Assembly (NCBI GenBank): GCA_020061355.1
Contig: JAGUYK010000006.1
Location: forward strand, 310,001-374,000
Source: Ignavibacteriales bacterium
Lineage (GTDB): Bacteria > Bacteroidota > Ignavibacteria > Ignavibacteriales > Melioribacteraceae
Length of the DNA stretch: 64,000 nt
Direction of reading: 5' to 3'
This document shows, piece after piece, positions 1 to 9,118 of this stretch (its first letter is position 1; each line of letters starts with the position of its first letter). The notes beneath the pieces are model-generated. The model ran no database searches and was not told the DNA's origin. It saw only the letters and a program-made list of their open reading frames with translations. The position numbers and the translations under genes are program-made.

Positions 1-2
1 CA

Positions 3-617
3 TTTGAAGGAGAGGGTTCTAAATGGGAGTCGTATTATTTCAATCTTCTCGATAAAATATGGGACAATAATCAAAGTGACAATTCAAAGAAACATATCTT
101 TTTCATTTGCCATTCATTCCAGATAATGGCACGCTATTTCAAATTTGGTGATGTCCTTCCACGTAATTCAAAATCATTTGGAGTAATGCCTGTTCATCCG
201 ACAGAATTAGGAAAGAAAGACAAATTGTTTGCCGGTTTGAACGACCCATTTTATGCTGCCGATTTCAGAGAGTGGCAGGTTGTTCAACCGGATAAAACAG
301 TGTTTGAAGAACTTGGAGCTGAATTATTATGTATCGAAAAAGAACGTCCCGATGTTCCCTTTGAACGCGCAATGATGGCGGTTAGAATGTCAAACGAAAT
401 TGCCGGCACCCAATTTCATCCCGAAGCAGATCCGGCAAGTATGTATTATCATTTTAGAAAACCCGATAGAAAAGAACATGTTATTTCTAAATACGGTGAG
501 AAGAAATATTATGAAATGCTTGACCTTCTTGAAGTTGAAGATGGAATAAAACTTACCAGAAAAACTGTCCTGCCTAATTTCCTTAGAAATGCGCTATATC
601 TACTACGGGGAGAGTAA
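3..617 (+). CDS. Class I glutamine amidotransferase-like protein, 5' end cut by window
   Basis: The reading frame is open from the first bases of the window, so the start lies upstream and 204 residues are visible. It encodes the C-terminal part of a class I glutamine amidotransferase (GATase1) domain. The presumed nucleophile is in FFICHSFQIM (Cys codon at 108-110). The catalytic His-x-Glu is in GTQFHPEADP (about 100 residues after the methionine codon at 126). The elbow reads CHSFQ instead of the usual CxGHQ, so this is a divergent branch. An internal ATG at 126 would remove the catalytic cysteine and is not the true start. The family hydrolyses glutamine to supply ammonia, but no partner synthase is visible here, so the acceptor is unknown. 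It converges with the histidine kinase at 620 with a 2-nt gap. Confidence 0.7.
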   Translation, partial: FEGEGSKWESYYFNLLDKIWDNNQSDNSKKHIFFICHSFQIMARYFKFGDVLPRNSKSFGVMPVHPTELGKKDKLFAGLNDPFYAADFREWQVVQPDKTVFEELGAELLCIEKERPDVPFERAMMAVRMSNEIAGTQFHPEADPASMYYHFRKPDRKEHVISKYGEKKYYEMLDLLEVEDGIKLTRKTVLPNFLRNALYLLRGE

Positions 618-619
618 AA

Positions 620-2206
620 TTAACCCTTTGGTACAGTAAAGGTAAAAGTTGTTCCTTCGCCCACTTTACTTGTAACCCAAATCTTGCCCCTGTTTCTTTC
701 AACCATTTCTCTACATAACAACAAACCAAGCCCGCTTCCTTTTTCATCTTTTGTACCATACGTCGTATGATGAGAATCCATCCTGAAAAGTTTTCTCATA
801 TCAACTTCTTTTATACCAACACCATTGTCTGTAATTGAAATTTCGACATCATTTTCTTTTGAATTTGATCGGAATATAATTGATCCACTTTCTTTTGTAA
901 ACTTAATGGCATTTGAAAGTAGATTCTGAATAACCGAGAAGATCATATCTTCATCTGCGAAAACAATTGCGGAGCTAGTCACATCATTAACAACATTTAT
1001 TTTTTTACTTTCTGCATTGTTCTTTAAGAGATTAATAATTTGATTGACCTTATGATAAATATTAAATGTAATCGGTTCGTATGGAATTTTACCGGTTTGG
1101 ATTCTTGACCATTGAAGTAGATTTTCAAGTAGCGAGAATACGGTTTTTGATGACTCATTTATTTTTTCTGCAAAAGATTTAATTTCTTCCTTGGGCAATT
1201 CATCAATATCCTCAACCAGGAATTCTGAAAAACTTAATAACGAACTGAACGGACTTCGAAGATCATGAGCCACAATTGAGAAAAACCGGTCTTTGGCAGC
1301 ATTCAATTCTTTTAATTCTTGCTCTGATTTCTTTAGCTGAATGTTTAGGTTCTCGAATTTTTCGACGAGTAGTCTCAATCGTTCTTCATTTTTCTTTATC
1401 TCGGTAATGTCTCTCAGAATGCCGCGATAGCCAATTATCTCTCCCTTTCTATTCTTTACAGCCATTGATGTTTCAAGCACAGTCGCAATTTCACCGTTTA
1501 ACCTTTTTATATCAATTTGATAGTTGCTTACAAAACCGGTTCGTTCAAGTTCTTTTTTAAATTGGTCTCTTTCGTCCTGTCGCAAATAAATTTCTTTTGC
1601 TATATCGATATGTTTTAAGTCATCAAAGGTTTTTACACTAAATAGTTCTAAACCGGATGGATTGAGCTCAATGAATTTACCGTCTACACTGCTCTCATAA
1701 ACAGCATCTTTTAGTTCCAGGAAGAGTGTGCGATATTTGTCCTGAGCTTCTCTTAATTTCTCTTCTACCTTTATTTGCGAAGTCATATCTCGCGAAATTC
1801 CAACTAGAGCAACGACCACTCCGTTTTCATCTTTTATTAATGAGGTTGATAATTCAATTGTAAATTCGGTTCCGTCCTTTTTTCTATTTAATAACCTCCC
1901 GTGCCATCCCCCGTTCATTGTTGCCGGGTGTATCTTGGAGATTTGTTTGGGGTCATTTTTATCAGATCGCAAAAGTTCAATTTTTTTCCCGATAATTTCT
2001 TCCAATTGATAACCGTACATTTTTAAAAATGCATTGTTGGCAAACAGAATTTCGTTCTCCATGTCAGTGATGTTCACCGAATCGCTAATCGAATTAATCA
2101 TTTGTAATAATAGTTTATAATCCCGGGAAGGCTTAATATTGGATTGTGTCATATCTTCAGAATTGGTTTGTTGATAGTTATGAATATTGGATGTCTTACT
2201 AGTCAT
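620..2206 (-). CDS. Cytoplasmic PAS-PAS sensor histidine kinase
   Basis: This 528-residue protein has two PAS domains (about 30-145 and 155-275), each ending in the PAC-like signature GISRDMT or GILRDIT. A short coiled linker (275-305) follows, then a HisKA domain with the H-box AHDLRSP (phospho-acceptor His314) and an HATPase_c domain with DNGVGI and GSGLGL near the C-terminus. There is no signal peptide or membrane segment, so it probably senses an internal ligand, redox state or gas through the PAS domains. The ATG at 2206 has GGAG about 8 nt upstream. No response regulator is adjacent, so it is an orphan kinase. Its catalytic core closely resembles that of the TPR kinase at 29856. The family assignment is firm; the signal is unknown. 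Confidence 0.9.
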   Translation of the reverse strand: MTSKTSNIHNYQQTNSEDMTQSNIKPSRDYKLLLQMINSISDSVNITDMENEILFANNAFLKMYGYQLEEIIGKKIELLRSDKNDPKQISKIHPATMNGGWHGRLLNRKKDGTEFTIELSTSLIKDENGVVVALVGISRDMTSQIKVEEKLREAQDKYRTLFLELKDAVYESSVDGKFIELNPSGLELFSVKTFDDLKHIDIAKEIYLRQDERDQFKKELERTGFVSNYQIDIKRLNGEIATVLETSMAVKNRKGEIIGYRGILRDITEIKKNEERLRLLVEKFENLNIQLKKSEQELKELNAAKDRFFSIVAHDLRSPFSSLLSFSEFLVEDIDELPKEEIKSFAEKINESSKTVFSLLENLLQWSRIQTGKIPYEPITFNIYHKVNQIINLLKNNAESKKINVVNDVTSSAIVFADEDMIFSVIQNLLSNAIKFTKESGSIIFRSNSKENDVEISITDNGVGIKEVDMRKLFRMDSHHTTYGTKDEKGSGLGLLLCREMVERNRGKIWVTSKVGEGTTFTFTVPKG

Positions 2207-2270
2207 TGTAAAACTCCAACTAAATTTATGCTCAATATAACATATTGGGAAATAAAAATTTTGTGAAAAT

Positions 2271-3242
2271 TCAGATAATAAAACGATTAGTCCCTTTTTT
2301 CAATCGATCCATTATCGCCCTACCCAAGCCCTCTTCTTTTACCGGCTCGGCTAAGATAAGGTCTATCTCTTCTTTTTCAAGATCATGAAGATGTTTAAAA
2401 AGGTTTGCCGCCGCCTCTTTCATATCACCTTTTTCGGAAAGAATTTTTATTGAAGTAAAATCATGTTTGGTATTTATTGACTTGAAAAATAACGCGCCGA
2501 TTTTTTTATCAGAATACTTTTCCAGGTTTTCCTTTGTTAAAAAGTAGAGAGGGATAGAGGGGGAATAATGATAAAGTAGTTGTCCGGGTGAATTTGGTCT
2601 TAATGAAAACTTTGTAACGATTTTAATCTTACCAATTTCATTTTCGATCTCTTCGACTGAGAGTCCTCCAGGACGCAGTAATAAAACATTACCATCAGAA
2701 AACTGAATAATTGTTGATTCAACGCCAACGGTACATTTGCCGCCGTCGAGAATCATATCAACTTTTTCTCCAAGGCTTATATAAACATGGGATGCCTCGG
2801 TTGGACTCAGGTTACCAAATTTATTTGCGCTCGGCGCCGCAATAGGAGTGCCGCTTTTTTTTATCAACTCAATTGCAACCGGATGATTCGGCATTCTCAC
2901 GGCAACAGTTGGATTTCCGGATGTTACGATATCGGGTACAACTTCTTTTTTAGGTAAAACCAGCGTAAGAGGTCCCGGCCAGAATTTATCAATCAATCTT
3001 TCTATTCGTTCATCGTTTATGTGAGCAAGTTTTGAGAGATTATTTCTTTCGGCAATATGAAGTATAAGAGGGTTAAACGATGGTCGCTTCTTAGACTCGA
3101 ATATTTTTGCAACAGCAATCGGATTCAATCCATCGGCACCCAGTCCATATACAGTTTCTGTTGGGAATGCTACTAAACCGCCATTCTTAATGATCTCAGA
3201 CGCCCGCTTGATTGTATCGCTTGATGCAGTAAAAATGTTCAT
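2271..3242 (-). CDS. tsaC: Threonylcarbamoyl-AMP synthase, Sua5/YrdC type
   Basis: The protein makes threonylcarbamoyl-AMP from threonine, bicarbonate and ATP, the first step of the t6A modification at position 37 of ANN-decoding tRNAs. The N-terminal YrdC domain (about 8-200) shows the motif GGLVAFPTETVYGLGAD and the SANKFG segment. The remaining ~110 residues form a Sua5 C-terminal domain with the linker motif SPGQLLYHYSP. At 323 residues it is the long Sua5 form, not the short TsaC form. The gene is alone on the minus strand and diverges from the phosphatase gene starting at 3374. The family assignment is very secure. Confidence 0.93.
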   Translation of the reverse strand: MNIFTASSDTIKRASEIIKNGGLVAFPTETVYGLGADGLNPIAVAKIFESKKRPSFNPLILHIAERNNLSKLAHINDERIERLIDKFWPGPLTLVLPKKEVVPDIVTSGNPTVAVRMPNHPVAIELIKKSGTPIAAPSANKFGNLSPTEASHVYISLGEKVDMILDGGKCTVGVESTIIQFSDGNVLLLRPGGLSVEEIENEIGKIKIVTKFSLRPNSPGQLLYHYSPSIPLYFLTKENLEKYSDKKIGALFFKSINTKHDFTSIKILSEKGDMKEAAANLFKHLHDLEKEEIDLILAEPVKEEGLGRAIMDRLKKGTNRFII

Positions 3243-3373
3243 TATTTTTAATAATTATTCAATTCAATATAACAACTTTGTTAAAGAATTGTAATTGAAC
3301 TATTTTGTCAATCAAATTATAAAAATTCATTACGGTCTGTAAAATAATTTTAAATTTGATCCCGAGCGTTAAT

Positions 3374-4141
3374 ATGAATTCAATATTGGAGCTAAAAAAT
3401 TTTTGCAGAATGCTGTCTGATGAAAGCAGTAAAATAATTATGCAATACTACCGTTCGGATTTCAAGATTGAGATGAAACCGGATGAGTCGCCGGTTACAA
3501 TTGCCGATAAAAAATCAGAAGAGTTGATGCGTGAAATGATAATGAAAGAATTTCCGGATCATGGAATATTGGGCGAAGAATTTGGAGAGTATAATTTTGA
3601 TGCCGAATACAAGTGGATTCTTGATCCGATTGACGGTACAAGAAGTTTTATTTCAGGGGTTCCTCTTTTCGGAACACTTATAGCCCTTCTTAAAAATGAC
3701 AATCCGATTTTGGGAGCAATAAATCATCCCGTGTTAAACGAATTTATTATAGGGGATAACTCAACAACCGAACTGAACGGTGCAATGGTTAGTGTTAGAG
3801 ATTGCGACAAGCTGTCTTCTGCGGTTTTGCTTTCTTCGGATCACCTTAACTTTGGTAAATATACTACTCAAGTTGGTTTTGAAAATCTTATCCGTAAAGT
3901 TCAGCTTTATAGAATGTGGGGCGACTGCTATGGATATTCATTAGTTGCCAGCGGTTTTGCAGATATTATGATCGATCCAATAATGAGTAAATGGGATCTT
4001 GCTGCGTTGATTCCCGTTATTAAAGGTGCGGGCGGTTTAATTACAGACTACTATGGAAAAGATCCAATGGTGGGAAACAGTATTGTTGCTACTAATAAAT
4101 ACCTTCATGAAGAAATAATTAAAATTTTGGACAATCCTTAA
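3374..4141 (+). CDS. Inositol monophosphatase-family phosphatase (possible histidinol-phosphatase)
   Basis: This 255-residue protein is a Mg-dependent, Li-sensitive-type phosphatase of the inositol monophosphatase superfamily. The metal ligands are visible as GEEFGEY, DPIDGTRSF and the C-terminal WDLAALIPVIKGAGG. The ATG at 3374 is preferred over an in-frame TTG at 3356, which would add six residues with no conservation. Sequence such as FISGVPLFGTLIALL and WGDCYGYSLVASGFAD resembles the HisN-type histidinol-phosphatases of this superfamily. No other histidine-biosynthesis gene is nearby, so the substrate (histidinol phosphate, inositol phosphate or another sugar phosphate) stays open. Confidence 0.85.
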   Translation: MNSILELKNFCRMLSDESSKIIMQYYRSDFKIEMKPDESPVTIADKKSEELMREMIMKEFPDHGILGEEFGEYNFDAEYKWILDPIDGTRSFISGVPLFGTLIALLKNDNPILGAINHPVLNEFIIGDNSTTELNGAMVSVRDCDKLSSAVLLSSDHLNFGKYTTQVGFENLIRKVQLYRMWGDCYGYSLVASGFADIMIDPIMSKWDLAALIPVIKGAGGLITDYYGKDPMVGNSIVATNKYLHEEIIKILDNP

Positions 4142-4234
4142 ATTTCGTTTTTGAAATTTAATTATTTATTCATCTGCCTGAGAATCTTTTTTTAAATATC
4201 CGCATCAAATCTCTACAAAATAATTGGAGTTATA

Positions 4235-4570
4235 ATGAAAAATATAATTGAAGGAACTGATTTCAATTTCCAGGCTGAAGTATTAAAATCCGATCTTCCG
4301 GTTTTAGTTGATTTTTGGGCTCCCTGGTGCGGACCATGCAGGATGGTTGCCCCGGTAGTAGAAGAAATCGCTAATGATTTAGCCGGTAAATTAAAAGTAG
4401 TTAAAGTGAATACAGATGAAAATTATGGAGTTGCATCTCAGTATGGGATCATGAGTATTCCCACACTTGGAATTTTCAAGAATGGCAAACTCGTGGATTC
4501 GGTTGTTGGAGCTGTTCCAAAGCAGCATTTAGTTTCCAAGGTAACGCCTTACATTAATAATGTTAACTAA
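4235..4570 (+). CDS. trxA: Thioredoxin
   Basis: A 111-residue classical thioredoxin, a cytoplasmic dithiol reductant for ribonucleotide reductase, peroxiredoxins and other proteins. The redox pair is Cys32-Cys35 in [11 protein letters not shown]. The cis-proline segment [12 protein letters not shown] and the glycine of [10 protein letters not shown] are both present. The ATG is preceded by GGAG with good spacing. It is followed by a hairpin terminator, so it is probably transcribed alone. There is no signal peptide. The assignment is certain at family level. Confidence 0.97.
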   Translation: MKNIIEGTDFNFQAEVLKSDLPVLVDFWAPWCGPCRMVAPVVEEIANDLAGKLKVVKVNTDENYGVASQYGIMSIPTLGIFKNGKLVDSVVGAVPKQHLVSKVTPYINNVN

Positions 4571-4580
4571 CCTTTAAAAT

Positions 4581-4611
4581 AAAAACAGCGGCATAAAGCC
4601 GCCGTTTTTAT
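4581..4611. terminator. Bidirectional hairpin terminator between trxA and ferredoxin
   Basis: The stem is GCGGC/GCCGC with an ATAAA loop, flanked by an A-run on the left and a T-run on the right. It lies between two convergent genes and can serve both strands. Confidence 0.75.
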
Positions 4612-4627
4612 TATCTATAATTAAATA

Positions 4628-4837
4628 CTAAGCTTCAACAATAGCGTCAACCGCACAAACTTCCACACACGATTTACAATCATTGCATAATTCAGGTGCA
4701 ATAAATGTGTGATCGTCGGAAATAGCATTTTTAGTTTCGCCATTTACTGTATATGATTCGCCGGCATTATAGATTGCGTTGTTTTCGCATTCATCTACAC
4801 ATGCTGAACAGCTGATGCATTCGTCTGTAATAACCAT
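4628..4837 (-). CDS. 2[4Fe-4S] ferredoxin
   Basis: A 69-residue low-potential electron carrier. Two CxxCxxCxxxC motifs are present: Cys7, 10, 13, 17 (CISCSACVDEC) and Cys51, 54, 57, 61 (CNDCKSCVEVC). This predicts two [4Fe-4S] clusters with the usual swap of the fourth cysteine between clusters. The proline that often follows the last cysteine is absent in both motifs. The loop between clusters is longer than in clostridial ferredoxins, as in Chlorobium-type ferredoxins. The ATG has GGAG upstream. Partners are not indicated by the neighbourhood. Confidence 0.95.
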   Translation of the reverse strand: MVITDECISCSACVDECENNAIYNAGESYTVNGETKNAISDDHTFIAPELCNDCKSCVEVCAVDAIVEA

Positions 4838-5014
4838 GATTTTTAACTCCTTTATTAGATGATATTAATAAACATTTGCCTTTCATGGGCAAAAATCTTG
4901 CCGGAATTTTTAACTATTTGAAGCGAAATCGGCGGAATTCTTTTTCATTATTGAAAAAAGAAGAGAATGGTTATTGCGATTTTGAGAAAAAAAAGCCGTT
5001 TGCCTTTATTTACA

Positions 5015-5046
5015 GAAAAACCCGATAAGAAAACTTACCGGGTCTT
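5015..5046 (-). terminator. Intrinsic terminator of the DUF4920-like gene
   Basis: On the minus strand a stem close to ACCCGGTAAG/CTTATCGGGT with a loop of Ts is followed by TTTTTCT. It lies 25 nt after the stop codon of the gene at 5071-5517. Confidence 0.7.
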
Positions 5047-5070
5047 GAAATTAATTAACTGATTTTGGAT

Positions 5071-5517
5071 TTATTTTATTACTGCGCCCAATCCATTAAT
5101 ACGGTAGGTTTTGGTTTTGGGATTGCACGGATCATCACCGTCATGCTTATGTTCTTTATCATCATGATGTTCTTCGTTAGAGGGTTGAACTTCGGCAACA
5201 ATGCCTTCTACAAGGGCTGTTTTGCCCTTTGAATCTTTAGGGAAAACAATTACACCGTCTTCAACTTTAACCATTATTTTTTCATCTTCGGTCTCTCCTG
5301 AAACTTCTATCCAGCACCCCATTCCCTTACAAACATTAAGGATTTTCCCTTCAACAAGTACTTTTTGACCGTCAAACTTTTCCGGTGAGGATAAGATTGC
5401 CGAAACCGATGTCTTCTCTTTTAGGGTTAATTCTTTACCGTATTTCTCACCCCCGGCATTCACTGTTGAAAAAAGCACGAGTATTATAGCTAGGGACAAT
5501 AGAGTTCTTTTAATCAT
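5071..5517 (-). CDS. Exported DUF4920-like protein with His/Asp-rich segment
   Basis: A 148-residue protein with a cleavable signal peptide (about 1-21, ending VNAGG). The mature part has a small beta-rich fold with the pair CKGMGCW, typical of DUF4920 proteins as I recall them (OB-like fold: EGKILNVCKGMGCWIEV, then VEGIVAEV). Near the C-terminus, residues about 115-130 are rich in His, Asp and Glu (EEHHDDKEHKHDGDDPC), which suggests metal binding. The start has GGAG upstream. Its function is not known. The cysteine pair and the histidine tract would fit redox or metal handling in the periplasm, but that is inference. Confidence 0.75.
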   Translation of the reverse strand: MIKRTLLSLAIILVLFSTVNAGGEKYGKELTLKEKTSVSAILSSPEKFDGQKVLVEGKILNVCKGMGCWIEVSGETEDEKIMVKVEDGVIVFPKDSKGKTALVEGIVAEVQPSNEEHHDDKEHKHDGDDPCNPKTKTYRINGLGAVIK

Positions 5518-5662
5518 AATATTTTCTCCGATTTATTAAAATTACCTGCTAAAATTACACCTTTACTCCTTTTTATGCAAGGTAAACCAGCAAAGATAAG
5601 TTTTATTGATATCTTTTCTTTAATGAAAACTGTCCGAATATGGTTCATAAGCCTCATTTTTC

Positions 5663-5670
5663 TATATTTG
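5663..5670 (+). promoter_or_regulatory. Bacteroidota-type -7 box (TATATTTG) before priA
   Basis: The octamer fits TAnnTTTG and lies 24 nt before the ATG of priA. No clear TTTG -33 element is visible at the usual distance. Confidence 0.4.
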
Positions 5671-5694
5671 ACTTAAAAATAAACCAGCATAAAA

Positions 5695-8157
5695 ATGTTT
5701 GCACAAGTTGTCTTTCCGTTACCGTTTAGAAATTCTTTCACTTACTCTATACCGGACCCTCTTATTGATTCCACAAAAATAGGGGTTCGGGTGGTTGTTC
5801 CTTTTGGAAAGAGGGTGCTTACCGGATTTGTTGTTGGTCTATCGGAAACAACAACTGTGAAAGAGAAGATCAAACCGGTTAAAGATGTACTTGATCAATT
5901 ACCAATTTATGATGAGAACACACTCAAATTCTATGAATGGATTTCTGAATATTATCTGAGCTCGCTTGGTGAAGCTCTTAAAAACGCAGTTCCATACGGA
6001 ACGGAAGTGGAATCAAAAAAGAAAATTGTCTCCGATCCCGATGTATGTCTGGAACTTTTAGAGAAAGAAAAAAAGAAAACATCGATTAAAGCGAAAATAT
6101 TATCTGTATTAGCTGATAAAGAAGTATGCAGCATTTCATATCTGCAGAAAGAGGTAAAAAATAAAAACATCTACTCAGTTCTTAACAGCCTGGAGCGGTC
6201 AGGCGTTGTATCTATTCTTAATGAAATTGAAAACGCTAAAGTAAAAACGAAGAAAGCTAAATTTGTAAAACTTGCTAAATCGATTGACGACATCTATGCA
6301 ATCATCCCCGAGATAGAAAAAAAATCTTCCAGGCAGGTTGTAATACTTTTAGAATTGCTTTCATCAAAAGAGGAATTACAGCTTGGCGATCTTCTGAAAA
6401 AAACTAAAACCAGCGCGTCTACAATTAATAGTTTGGTAAAGAAAAATCTTGTCATTGTCTTTGAAAAAGAGGTTGAAAGAATTTTCAAAGAAGTCTATTC
6501 CGAAGAATCAAAGCAGATAATATTAACAGGTCAGCAAACGAATATCGTGGCTAAAATAAGTGAGTGCATTGATAAGAATCAATTCGAAACATTCTTGCTT
6601 CACGGAGTAACCGGAAGCGGTAAAACACAGGTTTACATTGAGCTTGCAAAGAAAGCAATCGACAAAGGGAAAACGGTAATTATTCTTGTACCCGAAATTT
6701 CTTTAACCCCCCAGATCACCTCCCGTTTTTATAATCACTTTGGAAATATCACCGCCGTTATGCATAGCCGGATGTCTCTCGGCGAGCGTTATGATACATG
6801 GCGGGGATTTCTTTCCGGAAAATATAAAGTTGCAATCGGACCTCGTTCGGCACTCTTTGCACCACTTCAGAATTTGGGATTAATTGTTGTTGACGAAGAG
6901 CATGATCAGAGCTACAAGCAGCAGGATATAGTTCCCAAGTACCATGCCCGCGATGCGGCAATTATTCGCGGCAAGTTGAGCGGATGCCCTGTGCTTCTCG
7001 GTTCGGCGACACCTTCATTAGAAAGTATGTACAATGCATTAAGCGGTAAGCACGTTCTATTAGAATTGCCGGAAAGAATTGATAATGCGAAACTTCCTGA
7101 AATAAAATTGATCGACCTTACAATAGAGAAAAAGAAAAAAAGTATGGAGGGGGTCTTTTCAAAAGCATTGCTGGAAGAAATTAATAATAAATTGAATAAA
7201 AAAGAGAGTGTTATAATCCTCCAAAACAGGAGAGGATTTGCTACTCAGGTTTTCTGCAACGATTGCGGAGAAATAATAATATGTAACGACTGTTCTGTCC
7301 CGATGGTTCATCATCTTAACAAAAATATACTGCAGTGTCATTATTGCGGAATTGTTAAACACGTTCCTAAAGCATGTCCAATATGCGGTTCGCTTGCCCT
7401 AAAGTTTTTTGGCACAGGAACACAGCGTGTTGAAGATGAGTTGGAGTTTTATTTTCCTAACGCAAAGATTGAGCGGGTGGATTCCGATTCAATAAATAGA
7501 AAAGGTAGACTGGGTGAAATATTAAATAGTTTCAGAAGGGGCGAGATCAACATTCTTGTCGGTACCCAAATGGTTTCTAAGGGATTGGATTTTTCGAATG
7601 TAACTCTCGTAGGGGTTATCTCCGCCGAAACGACATTATGGATTCCCGATTTCCGGGCTGACGAAAGGACTTTTCAACTTTTAACACAGGTATCGGGTCG
7701 ATCGGGAAGAGCCGATAAAAAGGGCGAAGTACTAATCCAGACTCAAAACTCGAAAAATTTTGTTTTGCAAAAAGTAGTTGAGAATGATTATAAAGGATTT
7801 TATCAGAAGGAAATTGATCTGCGCGAAAAAGGGGAATATCCACCCTTTACAAGAATCGGGCTGGTTGAAATTAAGGATGAGAAAGAAGATCGTGCAAAGG
7901 GAGCCATAAACGAATTCTCTACATATCTTAAAAAGTATTCGAAAGAATTAAAAATTTCCCCGCCGACCGAAGCGGTTATTTACAAGATAAAAGGGAATTA
8001 TCGCTTTAACATACTTATCAAGAGTAATAAAAAAGTTGATCCTTCGGGAAAATTCCTACGGAATGCACTTCTAAATTCTTATGTTGAGTTTAATCAGAAA
8101 TCGAAATTCAAGGACGTGAAAGTAATAATAGATATTGATCCGCAGAGTATTCTTTAG
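5695..8157 (+). CDS. priA: Primosomal protein N' (replication restart helicase PriA)
   Basis: This 820-residue superfamily 2 3'-to-5' DNA helicase loads the replisome at stalled forks. The N-terminal DNA-binding region (1-270, starting FAQVVFPLPFRNSFTYSIP) is followed by Walker A GVTGSGKT (about 304-311) and the DEEH box (about 400-403). The eight zinc-binding cysteines fall between about 521 and 564 (CNDCGEIIICNDC, then CHYCGIVKHVPKACPICG). Motif VI region GRSGRADK is near 670. Full length and all motifs are intact. It is a single-gene unit with a TATATTTG box upstream and a two-sided terminator downstream. Confidence 0.97.
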   Translation: MFAQVVFPLPFRNSFTYSIPDPLIDSTKIGVRVVVPFGKRVLTGFVVGLSETTTVKEKIKPVKDVLDQLPIYDENTLKFYEWISEYYLSSLGEALKNAVPYGTEVESKKKIVSDPDVCLELLEKEKKKTSIKAKILSVLADKEVCSISYLQKEVKNKNIYSVLNSLERSGVVSILNEIENAKVKTKKAKFVKLAKSIDDIYAIIPEIEKKSSRQVVILLELLSSKEELQLGDLLKKTKTSASTINSLVKKNLVIVFEKEVERIFKEVYSEESKQIILTGQQTNIVAKISECIDKNQFETFLLHGVTGSGKTQVYIELAKKAIDKGKTVIILVPEISLTPQITSRFYNHFGNITAVMHSRMSLGERYDTWRGFLSGKYKVAIGPRSALFAPLQNLGLIVVDEEHDQSYKQQDIVPKYHARDAAIIRGKLSGCPVLLGSATPSLESMYNALSGKHVLLELPERIDNAKLPEIKLIDLTIEKKKKSMEGVFSKALLEEINNKLNKKESVIILQNRRGFATQVFCNDCGEIIICNDCSVPMVHHLNKNILQCHYCGIVKHVPKACPICGSLALKFFGTGTQRVEDELEFYFPNAKIERVDSDSINRKGRLGEILNSFRRGEINILVGTQMVSKGLDFSNVTLVGVISAETTLWIPDFRADERTFQLLTQVSGRSGRADKKGEVLIQTQNSKNFVLQKVVENDYKGFYQKEIDLREKGEYPPFTRIGLVEIKDEKEDRAKGAINEFSTYLKKYSKELKISPPTEAVIYKIKGNYRFNILIKSNKKVDPSGKFLRNALLNSYVEFNQKSKFKDVKVIIDIDPQSIL

Positions 8158-8173
8158 GTTTTGATAAGGAGAA

Positions 8174-8208
8174 AGACCTTGAAGGTTTTTTTACAACCAT
8201 CAAGGTCT
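8174..8208. terminator. Bidirectional terminator between priA and the Yip1-family gene
   Basis: AGACCTTGA (8174-8182) pairs with TCAAGGTCT (8200-8208), extended inward by GGTT/AACC. The T-run on each strand fits a terminator shared by convergent genes. Confidence 0.7.
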
Positions 8209-8214
8209 AAGTTT

Positions 8215-9039
8215 TTAAAATCCGAACCACTTTAAGAATGGAAGAGCTTGCGCAAGCAGGAACATTATTAAACCGAAGCCGATCCATATTCCAAATATCA
8301 TAACAAAGTATTTACCTGTATTTTCTGATTTAAACATCTTTGCGAAACCGATGCTAACTATAGCATAAAACCAGATAGAGAAAATATCAACCTTATTCAG
8401 TAGAAATCCTGCAATAGTTGATTTATCAACATCCATAAATTCTGCTACGCTAACAGCAGAGAAAAACTTATTCATTGTAAGAGCCAGTATTACCATAACT
8501 ATTACCTGAATAACAAGAATATAGTGTGAAAGTCCGTATGCAGACATTGCTTCTTTATAAGTACCTGTACCGTGGAGTGCAAGCTTCGTAAACAAATAGA
8601 AAACCCCCGACACAACAAAGAATGAGATAAAAGTAAAAATAACAATTCCCAGAATTGTAAAAATCAAATTCGCCGTCATTCCCTGATCCATTCTATCCCG
8701 AATCGTATCCATCTGTTCTTCTTTTTGTGCTTCTGTCATTTGACCTTTTGCTACGGCATCATCAAATTGCTTTTCGATCTGGGTCATCTGTTTTTCCATA
8801 ATGGAAAGTTTAATTACCGGATTGCTCATCATTACTATGTTAGAAAGAATAGCAACAACAATTACAACCAGTATCGGTATTATCCAGTCTGTAGTCTTTG
8901 GACCGACGGTTGCCATTTTAGCAAATGTATTTCCCGGTTCTGAAAATACACCTACCAGCTTATCGGTGTGGCTAAGTTCAAGTTCTTCTTCTTCGGCTTG
9001 CGACATTTTGGGAGCTTCTTGATTTGTAGTTTCTTGCAT
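8215..9039 (-). CDS. Yip1-family integral membrane protein
   Basis: A 274-residue membrane protein. The start is set at the ATG at 9039 because it has a strong AGAGGGG site about 5 nt upstream. An upstream TTG at 9072 would add 11 residues without support. An acidic N-terminal tail (about 15 Glu/Gln/Ser residues) precedes VGVFSEPGNTFAKM, the usual entry motif of bacterial Yip1 (YIP1/DUF1282-like) proteins. About five membrane segments follow (first IIPILVVIVVAILSNIV, last near the C-terminus). A charged amphipathic segment (about 90-125, rich in Lys, Gln and Glu) sits between the first two. The function is unknown; members are polytopic proteins sometimes linked to membrane trafficking in eukaryotes only. 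Confidence 0.8.
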   Translation of the reverse strand: MQETTNQEAPKMSQAEEEELELSHTDKLVGVFSEPGNTFAKMATVGPKTTDWIIPILVVIVVAILSNIVMMSNPVIKLSIMEKQMTQIEKQFDDAVAKGQMTEAQKEEQMDTIRDRMDQGMTANLIFTILGIVIFTFISFFVVSGVFYLFTKLALHGTGTYKEAMSAYGLSHYILVIQVIVMVILALTMNKFFSAVSVAEFMDVDKSTIAGFLLNKVDIFSIWFYAIVSIGFAKMFKSENTGKYFVMIFGIWIGFGLIMFLLAQALPFLKWFGF

Positions 9040-9069
9040 GGAGACCCCTCTTTTTGATGGTGTTCTATC

Positions 9070-9077
9070 CAAATTTA
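9070..9077 (-). promoter_or_regulatory. TAAATTTG -7 box before the Yip1-family gene
   Basis: The minus-strand octamer fits TAnnTTTG and lies about 30 nt upstream of the chosen ATG at 9039, leaving room for the AGAGGGG ribosome site. Confidence 0.35.
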
Positions 9078-9118
9078 GTAAAATTTATCATTGTTTGGAT
9101 AGCTTATTTTTACTAATT

